A stretch of 64,000 nucleotides of DNA from positions 4,439,501 to 4,503,500 of the forward strand of contig JBAIZL010000008.1 of NCBI GenBank assembly GCA_036971475.1, read 5' to 3'. Of this stretch, positions 1-64,000 are shown piece after piece. A model generated the notes under the pieces. It did not search any database, had not been told where the DNA came from, and saw nothing but the letters and a program-made list of their open reading frames with translations. Source of the DNA: Prosapia bicincta (taxonomy: Eukaryota; Arthropoda; Insecta; Hemiptera; Cercopidae). Numbering within the stretch: the first letter of the stretch is position 1; the number at the start of each line of letters is the position of its first letter. The translations under genes and the position numbers were made by a program.

Positions 1-780
1 CCCTTCTCTTCCCTAAGCAAGTGTTTGTTATAAACCCTAGGAATTGTAATACAAAACCCCTACGATCTTGTTTCAGATATTAAATGTCCAACATGCTTCG
101 ATATAGGGTTCTCTCTAGTTTTGGAGGGATCACTACTTCAATCATTGGTTTTATGTATCGCGTCGTTTTTCTATATATTCTTGACCTTTATTGACAGTAC
201 CACACACAAAATGCAAAACCAAACTAATTAAAACATTTTTGTAACTTTTCAAACTATACTAGTTTGTGAAATAAATTTTACAAAACCGTAGAAATAATTT
301 TATTGAATCAATATTCTTTTCTGAGAATCACTAGTTATGAATTCTTTATAATGAGCGTTAAAAAAATATTTTAATATTTGCGAATTTAAAAGGCAAGTGA
401 AAAGAGTCCAATTCCACGAAAGTCTTTGTTCTATAAATATGAACACAACAAATGAAGTGCTCCTAGCGAGTAAAATGCGAACTACTCCAGCAATGTCTTT
501 CATTCTTAAAATGTGGTGGTGGGGGAGTCTATGGGAAAATTGAAATGGAAGGGGAAGTCTAGCTCCGTGGAATTTCACGTTCAGATTTTTACCATTGCTG
601 CCTGGGTATTTGCCAGGTTAAGACGGACAGTGGCGAGTATTGTCGATACTTTGACAAGTGAATACAGGTGGCGCTGGTTTATTTATACACAGAAGTGCAA
701 CATAGTTGTGATTCCCCATTGCCTTACGGTAGATCTATTGTGTCGCGTCTAGTAGGAATTGCTTAGGTTTTGGTTAAATA
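1..780 (+). promoter_or_regulatory. Upstream flank and probable 5' UTR of the cyclin D gene
   Basis: This stretch precedes the cyclin D start codon. The first ~480 bases are AT-rich with nothing recognisable. From about 510 to 780 the composition becomes more balanced and lacks repeats, as expected for a promoter-proximal region and 5' UTR. An in-frame TAA at 775-777 lies just before the ATG at 781, so translation cannot start further upstream in this frame. The start context has A at -3 and G at +4, which is favourable. No convincing TATA box or initiator could be fixed, and the transcription start is not determined. A 79-codon ORF at 513-752 resembles nothing recognised. Confidence 0.4.
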
Positions 781-54337
<53,557 letters not shown>

Positions 54338-55320
54338 CCTAGTAGTTACAGTTAATATCTAATCTCAATATAAATCGGTAGTAGAATTTACACCTTGACG
54401 GAATTGAAGAAAGAATAATTTTTTTGCATTTTAATAGACATTATTTTTACAATTAATATACTTTTATTTTTAAAAAAGTTGTCCCAAAATGTGTTTAAAA
54501 ATTTTTAGAACGAAAACATAACCTTTAAAATAAAACATTTAGCATATTATATTTTATAAAATTTTATATTTGTAACAAAGATAAATGGTTTTTTTATTAT
54601 TTTTCATACAGTTTAACAATACTTTCTAGTATGAATGTGATAGGAAGACAATTGATATTTAATTTTAGACTTGTCTAGTAAGACTGGTAATTTACAATTT
54701 TGTACGATACAGATTTTTTGAAAAACAATTTTATGAAGCAAATTTATACTAAAATATATATTTATATTTTAATATAAATTTATAAAGAACTAAAACAAAA
54801 AAAGGAATAAAACAATTTGTAACTTTTGTTTAATTTTGGGGAAGGCAACCAAATACGCTTTTATTATTATTAGGGGTATTTAGGGTACTGAAATACTGTA
54901 GTATAAATACCAGTATAAAATAGATTTAAAGAAATCCGATTACGATTTCTTTGTAGATTCTTAAGTAGAAAGGAAGAAAAATAAACATTGATTGAAAATT
55001 AGTCATTTCAAGTCATATGATGTACATAAGGTATTTTAGTTAGGGGTTACGATATACATATAGTGGTTCCTAAGATTAAGAGAGCATCTTAATCTGTATT
55101 GACATAGCAGTATAATGGACAATTTTAATTTGTGATTGAATTTTCAAAGGGATTTAAAAAAATTATCTATGTTTTTTCATGTGCGTCATGTAAATAAGCA
55201 ATGCCTGAAATGCATTTTTTGTGTATATTAAAGTACAACGGTAGTTAGATTTCCTATTGTCGTTATAATATATAAATATAACCATAACATATAATAAAGC
55301 AAGAATGAATGTCGAGTCTT
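54338..55320 (+). other. Probable cyclin D 3' UTR with candidate poly(A) signals
   Basis: AT-rich sequence after the stop codon. AATAAA hexamers occur at 54806-54811 and 55293-55298, the latter followed by a T/G-rich stretch; more lie further on (about 56226 and 57026). Which is used cannot be decided from sequence. Confidence 0.4.
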
Positions 55321-57990
55321 ATTATTGTTTACGATGTACTTAAAATCTAAATTGTCATTTAATGTTTTTCTTTTTAAATGTATGTTTATACTTTAAAGGT
55401 TTATTGTAAATTTATTGTTATCTTCAATGTATTTCTTGTTTAGTTTGTTACTTGTAAAAGTTTATTTTTAACATTTTGTTCTAATACTTTATATTACATT
55501 GAATTTTACAGGGTGGCATCTTTTATTCCATTGAAATAAGATGTAAATTACTTTTAAATTATACACCACATTTTTAGAATATTTTTATTTTTCTCAGTCA
55601 ATTTAACTCAATACAAAATACTTTAATTTATTATTTGATTCCATTTTCAACCTGTACTACTAGTCTAACATATATGCGAAACAGTTTGTCTATATTAGCG
55701 TTTACGTTTTGTAAGCCAGAAGAGCTGTTTAGAAATCATCTCCTAATTAGAAACATTTAAATAAAGTGTTACTATAGGCATAATGTTTTACATATTAATA
55801 TAAAGTGTTTTAAGTATTTTTATTTTTGTAAAACAATAAGGGACAGAAATAGCTTCTAGGTTTATAAAATGTGTGCGAAAAAAACAAAGTAGTTTTCATT
55901 TCAAGCCAAGCATATGTATAAAGAAAATTTTGTTGAATGACAACTGTTTATTTACACGTTTCTTCCAATTAAGTATTATGTTTATCTAGTTGGGCCTACT
56001 CTTATACATGGATATAGTGCTATTCTATGAAAACCGCAGACTATATTGTTTTGATTTTATGTAGTCACCCTGTTTCAACAAGGACAGAAACTGAACAAAA
56101 GTCACACATTGCACAATCAAGTTTTTTTATGTTTTATGAGAACTAAGTACACGTGTCTTTAATGTTTTGTACATAGATAACTATTTAGTTGAAAGATTTT
56201 TAAGTTTAAGGTATGTTAAATCTAAATAAAATAATGTAAATACAATGTTTTGTTTCAGAAATTGTAGATATGCTTTCATATGTTTGTTTATTATATGGTT
56301 TATTAGTGTTTTTATATATATATATAAATGTTTACAATACATATCACTATTAAAAATGAATGCAATTATTTAGATGTTAGGATTGTAAAAAAGAAATACA
56401 TTAACACAGTGTTTGTTGGTTACAAAAAAAACACCTTATTGTACAGTTTTAAAAAGCATATATTACTGATCCTGGAATCTATGTACAAAAATAATGCAGT
56501 CTATCTGTACACATGCAGGACATTTTTCTCTGTATGTTCCAATATCAAAATGCTAAAGAAGTCTAGAAGTTATAAGATGAAATGTTACATTGAAACAGTT
56601 ATAAGACAACCTTATAGATAACAACTCTAACTTCTTTTGAAATAATGTTCAAAATGATGCTGTTCATAAACCAAATATAAGTTTCAATAATCATCAGGAA
56701 CAAAAAAATCCACAAGATAACAGGAGCATTAAAATACCAAAAAGTTGTGCATTACTAACTTACACCTTTCTGTTCTGTTAAAAGTAAAAGTGAACTGCAT
56801 TTTTGTAGTATTGAATTTACTTAAAATAGCCTAATTTCTTTTATGGTATCAAAAAATTGTAGCACTCCCATGAATTAATTAAAAAAAAAAAAATCTGATG
56901 TATTAATGGATAATTTTAATTTGATTATACATTGCCCTTTTATATGCTTCTTTGTGACTGTATTTTCTGAATTAACAATTATTTTATTTGTTGATTTTCC
57001 AATCCATGATGTTTGGCAAATCCTTCAATAAAATTTGTAATTAAGGACTTGCAGATATATTTTAAAAATAAGTAAATAAAACTCATAAGAGACTGATGAT
57101 GATCTGAAAACTTGTCTTTGTAAGTTTTCTAAAAATGTATTTTAATTTCAAGTTCATGCAAATCTTCTGATTACAAAGTTCCAATTCGATTCTTTTTATT
57201 ACAGCGAATTTTAAAATTATGAAAATGTTCATTTACTTCTTCTAAACTTCTTTAGCATTATCCCTTACAAATATACCTCATAAGTCCACAGTTCTCTGAA
57301 ACCTAGTTGAATGCTTTAAACATATAAATATAAATATATACACACATTATTACTAATACAAAAGTATGAAGTACCTTATTATATATTAGAGTGGATGTGC
57401 AAATAAATATGAAATTAAAATATAAAATGAGTTTTTAATTGCAAACATGTTACCTTGGTTCCAAACCAGTCATGATTAAGTTTTGGTGTTTCTACTGTAT
57501 TATCAATAGTTTATCCTGAAAACAAGGGGTTTAGCCATCTCTTTGTTTCATTAGAAATCATCAGTATTTCACCATGGAATATTGTTAATTTGTAACCTAC
57601 TACAGTAATATACAATCTGTTTTTATTTTCATACATCAATTTATACTTTTTTTTTCCAAGAACGGACCTTTTTGTTAGTCTTTTATGACTATAATTGTTA
57701 CTCTTTTTTATTTTATAAACATTTTCACATACACAATATGACAACAGAATTTTAATTACAAACTGTAAAAACTCATTAAATAATCTCTAAAAACTGTGGA
57801 GTATTCTATGAGTATTTACACTTTTTCACAAATCATTGTTTTAGTATTTTACAAGACTGTGTTAGTCAACAAAACAAGTATTTTTACAAGTTACTTGAAA
57901 GGAGGAAATTATTTTTTGGTAAAAACAATGCTACTCAATTCAAGCAAGTAGTATCACTTAAAATTCTGGACAAGTTGGATAACAAACATA
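55320..57990. other. AT-rich intergenic or distal 3' UTR sequence
   Basis: A half-copy of the 28.4-kb foldback family lies at about 55765-55815 (GTGTTACTATAGGCATAATG), and a CTGATGATGATCTGAAAAC fragment at about 57090. ORFs of up to 97 codons show no recognisable family. Confidence 0.4.
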
Positions 57991-57997
57991 AATATAG

Positions 57998-58599
57998 ATG
58001 GTTAAATATAGAATATTGTGCACTATACACAAATATTGTATTGTACTAGTTACAATATTGCACACCATATACAAATATTGTATTGTACTAGTGACAATAT
58101 TATACTCGATATACAAATATTCTATTGTACTGACAATATTGTACACCATACAATTATTATATTGTACTAGTGGCAATATTGTACACCATACACAAATATT
58201 GTATTGTACTAGTGACAATATTATACTCCATATACAAATATTCTATTGTACTAGTGACAATATTGTACACCATACACAAATATTGTATTGTACTAGTGAC
58301 AATATTATACTCCATATACAAATATTCTATTGTACTAGTGACAATATTGTACACCATATATAAATACTCTATTGTACTAGTGACAATATTATACACCATA
58401 TACAAATATTCTATTGTACTAGTGACAATATTATACTCCATATACAAATATTCTATTGTACTGACAATATTGTACACCATACAATTATTATATTGTACTA
58501 GTGATAATATTGTACACTATACACAAATATTGTATTGCGTTAGTGGCAATATTATACACTATACACATTCTAATATACTAGTGACAATATTGTACACTA
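57998..58599. repeat. 42-bp minisatellite (about 14 copies), partly 84-bp dimeric
   Basis: The unit is ATTGTACTAGTGACAATATT then RTACWCCATAYACAAATATT. Units with TTGTACACCATACAC and TTATACTCCATATAC alternate through much of the array, giving an 84-bp period. Each unit holds the near-palindrome TACAATA/TATTGTA and ACTAGT. As 42 is a multiple of three, ORFs of 86-148 codons appear on both strands and are not genes. Confidence 0.92.
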
Positions 58600-58680
58600 C
58601 AGTAAACTCTCAATAATCCAGCTCTTTGTCTATTGGCCCCTCCAGTAATTTGGTATTTTTGGAAAGGATGGAGGATGTAA
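58600..58680 (+). mobile_element. pogo/Tigger-like transposon terminus
   Basis: CAGTAAACTCTCAATAATCC, then AGCTCTTTG, starts directly after a TA (58598-58599) inside the last unit of the 42-bp array. This is the style of pogo/Tigger ends. I did not find the matching right end, so the element may be truncated or nested. Confidence 0.45.
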
Positions 58681-59281
58681 CATAGCTTGTATATTTTTCT
58701 CTACATATCGATGTCAGTGATCTTCACTGCTGCCCGGAGATCAGATGGCCCGTTCGGTACTGTCTTGTTTGTAGTTCTAGTTGGTAATTAACAAGTAATA
58801 AACTATGGTACAAAATAACTAATAAAAAATGGCACCTGTATAAAAAAATATAATATTTAGCGCTTTATAAGTGAGAATATTTTTGCTTTATTGTTGCAAA
58901 ATACAACTCATTTGACACGAGGAATTAATTCATACCTGCAGCAACTAGTCCATGTTGTGCATGTAATTAGATTAGCAATGGGTTAAGGAATAAATAAAGA
59001 GCTATAGCAATAAAAGATTTTTATTAGACTTGTGAAAATTTAGTTCAACACTAATAGAAACAATTAGGTCACGGCATTGTGGTCGTATACTCATACACAC
59101 ATACAAGGTATGATGACAAAGTAATAAGAATTTGAAAATTTGCAGAGCACAATAGTTAGGTTTGTGAAATTTTTTATAGTTATGTTGCTAAATGAGAGTT
59201 AGATGCTTCAGTTCATGGGTAGTCTTATTGGATAATTGGTCTGCCTTCAGTTGAGAAGAAGGTCACAGGTGTTTTTTTGCA

Positions 59282-59580
59282 AAAGGCAATAAAAACGCTT
59301 TCTTTTGCTATAAGAACGGAATTACATCTAATGTAGTTTTAGATATGTTTAATATTGCTTTCAGTGAGACCACAACAAGTAAAACAAGCATTTACGAGAT
59401 TGAAAGGAGTTTGCAAGATAACAGTGGAGATGATTGTAAATGCTTCAGAACCTCAACAATAATTGGAAACACAGAAAAAATAAATTGTTTAATCATTGCT
59501 GAATGACAACCATAGAGGTTGCTGATGATGCTGACACATCAATTTGTCTCATGTCGTGAATATTTGTGGAACTTATGCTC
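59282..59580 (+). pseudogene. Decayed mariner-family transposase (N-terminal part)
   Basis: Two overlapping frames read like the N-terminal part of a mariner transposase. From 59312 the frame gives KNGITSNVVLDMF, SKTSIYEIERSLQD and RTSTIIGNTEKIN, stopping at 59504-59506. After a frame change at 59503 it reads TIEVADDADTSI with a stop at 59557-59559, then IFVEL. The order KNGI, SKT-YE, RxSTS-EKI and TIREVADD-SI is that of mariner paired helix-turn-helix domains. The catalytic DD(D/E) domain was not recognised. It is a dead, fragmentary copy from the DNA transposon class. Confidence 0.65.
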
Positions 59581-59874
59581 TAGCTCAATTCAACTGGAAA
59601 ATGCTATATCAGTGTGTTTCCAATGTCTTCTGCAGAACTTTATATTTGTTCTGGCAAATGCCACACTTCCATCTCTTTAGAAAATTTAATTAATTTTAGA
59701 AAAATATTGTTCTTTCTCAAGAATTACAGATTCACTTGTTATATAACTGCATTAATAACTCTTTCTCGATTCACCTATTTGGATTGTTGTTGCAATGATT
59801 GACCTCGATTTATTCCTCACCACCAGTAAGGACCAGCGATTTCCAAACCTGTGATTTAGACACTATATTTGAAA

Positions 59875-60245
59875 TCACAGTTCAACCTGTTCCATAGCGA
59901 GATGAAGGAGCAGGTTTACACCGACCTTTTCAGTAGCGAGATGAAGTATCAGGTTCTTGAATAACTAAACTGTGAAGGAGTGGCATATCACGCCTACACA
60001 TGCAGCGACACCCAAACTGTTTACAAAATGTTCAGTCAGATAAGTGAACTACGATCCGCCAAACGTAAACTATCTTGTGGGTATGTGGGGAGCCTGGAGT
60101 CAGAGTGGGACTTCTGTCAGTCACTGATTTAACAAACGGTTTGGAACGAAGTGAGCATGAAATTAGAACGAATGGGACATGGGTCAGTCACTGACTTGAC
60201 AAACTGTTTGGAAAGAAATGAACAGGAAATTAAAACATGGTTTTT
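59875..60245. repeat. Two short local duplications
   Basis: TAGCGAGATGAAGGAGCAGG (about 59896) is echoed by TAGCGAGATGAAGTATCAGG (about 59934), a 38-bp step. GTCAGTCACTGATTTAACAA (60116) is echoed by GTCAGTCACTGACTTGACAA (about 60183), followed by AAAC-GTTTGGAA in both. Confidence 0.6.
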
Positions 60246-60734
60246 TTACTGTGAATGTGATTTGTCTCTGCTACCTGTGGTATTGTGATTGCTAAATATA
60301 GTTCTGAAACAGTTTTTTTAAAGTAGTTTCTTATTCATTTACATATTTGTTTTAATAAATTCGATTATTTTTAGGTGTTATTTTTAGTATACAATAAATA
60401 CAGTCTGTGCCTGAAAGTGAAAAGTCTAGAGTGAACAAGAAGAACCAACGGTACGTAACTGTTATAGTTATTACTGTTATTACAACCACAGTTAATATGA
60501 AACCAAATATAATAGGCATATTATCACTAAAAATCCTAAATTCATTGTTGTAACAGTTTTGATATTCATGAATTGTATTAAGGTACATGATATTATACCA
60601 TATAATTAATATAAGTACAAATAATAAATAAATAAAAAATCTATATTTAATATTTATGGAAACAAAAAAACAAATTTTGTTAACTTTTTTAGTCTTACTA
60701 CTTTCACACACACATTTAAAAAAATGTGCGTTAT

Positions 60735-60762
60735 GCAATTCCTTCTATTAGCTCTCACTCCC

Positions 60763-60833
<71 letters not shown>

Positions 60834-60957
60834 CAAATTTTCAATCGTCAAAACACGTTTTTATACATTTAATTTAGTTCAAATACAATTTTTTTAAAAA
60901 TTTAGTGTATGACAATTATTGATGTTAATATAGTTTTTTCAAATAATAATTCAATAT
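60735..60957 (-). mobile_element. AT-rich dispersed element, 3' half with expanded (TA)n
   Basis: On the - strand it reads TTTGAAAAAACTATATTAAC, TTGTATTTGAAC, GACGATTGAAAATTTG, then a (TA)n tract of about 60 bp (60769-60830) and the terminus AGAGCTAATAGAAGGAATTG. The TA expansion sits at the same site as the CA tract in copy 1. Confidence 0.65.
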
Positions 60958-62700
60958 CAGGAAGCGAATTTATGATCGGGCCATACTCCAATACAAAATT
61001 TTTTAAATTATATTAAAAAATATTTTTTTCAGTGAATAAATTAAAATAAAATTTTTAACATTTATAATAAATTAATTACGTATTGAAGATTTTTCGATTT
61101 TAAAATTCTATTATCCTTAACCAATTAATTTACTTATAATTTTGTATTTAAACTGGTAATATATTTAATTTTACTACTGTTGCAAATAGCTTTTATTAAG
61201 ATCAACATGTGATTTATTTGTATATTTTCGGTAAATCTTCTTGTGGTAAATGTTTAATTCACTTGTCTACAAGTGTTTTGTTTTATGTATTATTATTATT
61301 GAATTTTGCATATGTGCGCACATGCACACACACACAAAACTATTAATATAAAGCAGTCATACTGAAATGGTCAACTCACATATCACTACATAACAACAAT
61401 AAATAATAGCAACTGATAACCACTGTTAAAAATCACAGTTATTTCAAAGTAGCAATCACAGTTTGACCTATTATTGTGAAATCATTGTTAGTCACATCAC
61501 TAATAAGGACTGATTCCTTTATGTCCTAGCCAATCATCAATTATGTTTCTTCCTAGGTGTTTTAGTCAAATGGTAACTTTTCTTGGCCAATTCTGCCATG
61601 TACCTGTCGGAAATTTACCATTTGGAATGTCTGCACCCTAGTTCTACCTTGTTTGTGAGAGAAGTAATATTTTACACATTTGGCTACTTAATTTCTTAGA
61701 AATTCATTGCCTTCGATTGTACTTCTGACTGGAAAAACTTCTGGTCAATCGATTTCCCATGCAGTCACGTAGCAATCATTACCTAAAATAGATGATAAAA
61801 TTCCTATTTCTAGAAATATCTAACCCTATTTATTAGGCTTTCATATTTCAAATACACAAACGTTAAATATTTTTTCTTAATATTCAAGATAGAGAAATAT
61901 TTTATTACATTCTGAAATATGATTTTAAAAATCAGTCTTACCAACTATAGGTAAATTTTAGGCGATTTCCTATGTATCTAGTATATAAGCATTTTGAAAC
62001 TTACTAAAAATTAGGTTTCACTTAATTTATAGATTTTGTGGTCCATGATCATCAGCAAAACCTTTACATTTGACATTAATAAATTAACAAAGTGCCAAAC
62101 ATATAGTTTAAGTAAATTTATGAAAAACTTATTGAGAAACAGTGTTTTTATTCATACTAAGTGATTTTCATTAGTGTCTAGGTTGGCTATTAGGGTGCAT
62201 TAATCATATAAAAGAAAATATTCAGTATTATGGCTTTACACAAACCATAGTTGATATTTAGTGAAAAGAAACACGAAATGTAAAAAGTGTAGATTCAGTC
62301 AGTTTCTGGTATTTGTTGCAATGTTAAAAACTGTCAGCTTGGACTAAATCTTTTATAATCTTTGGTTGTAAAATGGAAATTTTATAAACTTTCGGTTCTA
62401 AAATATTAAGGCCTTAAATAAAGGCAACCAAAAGGATAGAATTTGTAGCAAGAAATAAAAATGCTCGAAGACATTGTTCCAAAGATTCTAAAGGTTGAAG
62501 TTTAAAAAAAAAAAAAATAAAAATGACAGGAGTCAGTTGAAGTAATAAAATCAATAGCAGCAACAAAGAAACAAATTTTTAAAATAAATTAAAGTAATTT
62601 TATTCTAATAGATAAATAAAATTACATCAATAGCTGTCAGAAAATTATTTATAAAGAATATATTTAAATTTTCCGTATAGTCTAAAAACCTCCAAAAATA
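60957..62700. other. AT-rich intergenic sequence between convergent genes
   Basis: I see no gene or tandem array; a short CA tract is near 61322. Candidate - strand poly(A) signals for the dynein gene (TTTATT on the + strand) lie at 62706-62711 and 62599-62604. Confidence 0.4.
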
Positions 62701-62770
62701 AGAATTTTATTTAAAAGATTTAAAAAAATAAATATAATTTGGTATAAAATAAAACAAAATATACTTTCCT

Positions 62771-63029
62771 TTAATCATTCAATTGGCAGAGCAAGGCTAC
62801 TCCTCGTTTGATCCAATGTGATGGTTCTTTGTCCGTATCGAGTAGTAAAGGAAGTACGTAATTAGTAGAATGACCAGTTGTTGAGAGTATACCTCTTCTT
62901 TCTGAAGTTTTATATAATGGACAAGTGTAACGATTTCCTACTTGAAGCTTGCTTTTTATTTGGGGTTTTAACCAAATCACAGGCATTGTGTCGAACAATA
63001 CTTTAGGATACTGCTCTTGTAGCAAATTT
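62771..63029 (-). CDS. Axonemal dynein heavy chain, terminal coding exon (partial gene)
   Basis: Dynein heavy chains are the ATPase motors of cilia and flagella; in insects the axonemal ones act in sperm tails and mechanosensory cilia. This exon encodes the last ~86 residues of the C-terminal domain. Landmarks in order are [37 protein letters not shown] and [15 protein letters not shown] followed by TAA (62773-62771). The acceptor reads TATTTTTGCAG on the - strand just before 63029, and the exon begins with the third base of a codon. [15 protein letters not shown] and the GVALLCQL end point to the DNAH1/3/7/12-type inner-arm group; I cannot choose among them. A methionine 20 bases upstream at 63049 is inside the intron and is not a start. 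Earlier exons were not found in 63030-64000. Confidence 0.9.
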
Positions 63030-64000
63030 CTGCAAAAATACAGATCCAAAATTTAATTTGGTGTTTGCAACAGCTTTTATTCAACACTATTATAATTTCC
63101 AATGAATTATTTTACACATTCTGATGCAACAAAGATTGATTAATATACCTCTGGTAGCACAGAGTGATTTATTTTTGCTTTTTGGTGTTGTGCATCTTGA
63201 GGTATTTTGATATTATTGTTACTGATATCACTTTGAAAAAAATTCACTACTTACTGATATTTTTCAGCTGATGCGTTTTGCACTAGGCCAGTGCTTTGTT
63301 CAATTCTGTGAGTCATGGGCAAGGCTGTTGCTCAGGTATGTTGTATTATTATGAGTCTGTGGTGTATTGGTGTTCTGTGGTGCAACAAACTAAACACGAC
63401 AGAAAGTTACGAATTATACAAACACCACAAAAACCATCCACAATAGATTTTGGATGAAAAAAACACACTAACAATCAAATACTATATTTGAACACACAAT
63501 TAACAACTACTACACTCTATGAACAATGACACACCACAGGACACCATCTGTACAAAACATGTCTGCTGAAAAGTATCAGTAATAATCCTCGCAGTCTGCA
63601 GACTTTCTATTGTCCGATAGCTTGGTTGGCTTCTTAATCAGTATGGAGAGGTATATACATAGGCGCACATTATAATAGTTCAATTCACGACTCAGTTCAA
63701 TTCATTCCGAGCGTTGGCTTCGGACAGTTGTGCATCTGTATTTTATACCGTGCATAAAACAATTTTTCAATATTATATTATAATGACATCGCCCAATTCA
63801 CCATCGGTGATTGTAGAAACGTCCATAGAAAAGTAGATTGGAGAAGTCAAAAGAAGAGGCCTAATATATCGAAGCAAACGGACTTGGATGAAACATTGTC
63901 GAAAGGATTAAATGAGACTTATGCTGATAAAAATGTGACCTTACTTTGGCTCTAGTCCCTTCACTCCAAAACTTAACCACAGAAAAAAACCTGGTGCTAA
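63030..64000 (-). other. Part of the dynein gene intron or flank
   Basis: No upstream dynein exon was recognised here on the - strand. The region holds a short inverted repeat (GGTGTTCTGTGGTG at about 63370 against CACCACAGGACACC at about 63533). A promoter-like stretch with a small + strand ORF interrupted by a stop lies at 63670-63910. Confidence 0.4.

Noticed and set aside
513..752. 79-codon ORF upstream of cyclin D
   Set aside because: No family resemblance; it lies in the probable 5' UTR and is treated as non-coding, though an upstream ORF role cannot be excluded.
57958..58616. Overlapping 86-148-codon ORFs on both strands
   Set aside because: Derived from the 42-bp array, a multiple of three.
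60352..60738. 128-codon - strand hydrophobic ORF
   Set aside because: AT-rich sequence encodes Ile/Phe/Tyr-rich peptides by chance; no family or gene context.
63030..63049. Start codon for a 92-codon gene at 63049
   Set aside because: The ATG lies in the pyrimidine-poor end of an intron directly before a good splice acceptor; the dynein similarity begins only after the acceptor.

Overview
This window looks like a stretch of an AT-rich, repeat-rich animal genome, most likely a hemimetabolous insect; the species cannot be fixed from sequence alone. It holds one complete multi-exon gene, the last exon of a second gene, and a very large amount of tandem and dispersed repeat. There are no bacterial features. 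The ORFs that look long are mostly by-products of tandem arrays.

The main gene is a D-type cyclin (CycD) on the + strand, in five coding exons at 781-975, 17037-17252, 34196-34361, 50982-51127 and 54137-54337. Together they encode 307 residues. An Rb-binding LxCxE motif lies at residues 3-7, followed by the N-terminal and C-terminal cyclin folds and the TPTDVRDI phosphodegron tail. The first three introns are each about 16-17 kb; intron 4 is 3 kb. The second gene, on the - strand, ends in the window: 62771-63029 is the terminal exon of an axonemal dynein heavy chain. The two genes converge tail to tail across about 8.4 kb.

Intron 1 (976-17036) is roughly three quarters tandem repeat. It carries a 155-bp dimeric satellite-like array (1.7-5.3 kb), a 1.04-kb CG/CA microsatellite (6.1-7.2 kb), a 96-bp array (7.85-9.86 kb), a 103-bp array (10.4-13.25 kb) grading into a related 128-bp array (13.4-14.3 kb), a 71/72-bp array (15.1-16.1 kb) and a degenerate ~30-bp array (16.4-16.7 kb). 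Intron 2 has a purine-rich 30-bp array (18.1-19.8 kb), a ~58-70/127-bp array (20.75-23.5 kb), a 112-bp array apparently grown from a pogo/Tigger-like transposon end (25.0-25.8 kb) and a 151-bp array (26.2-27.35 kb). Intron 3 has degenerate ~70-bp repeats (36.2-37.0 kb), a 30-bp array (45.3-45.6 kb) and a 71-bp array (46.9-47.9 kb). A 42-bp array (58.0-58.6 kb) lies between the two genes.

Dispersed elements include about eight copies of a ~450-bp AT-rich element that seeds microsatellites near its 3' end, several foldback families, a 267-bp hAT-like MITE nested in one foldback, a decayed mariner transposase (59.28-59.58 kb) and pogo/Tigger-like termini. The most unusual signal is that several foldbacks carry a near-complete hammerhead-ribozyme layout: CTGANGA core, short stem II, GAAA, a tiny palindromic stem III, UH, then a closing stem I. 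The best cases are at 38.07-38.12, 50.66-50.70, 28.55-28.59 and 45.67-45.71 kb.
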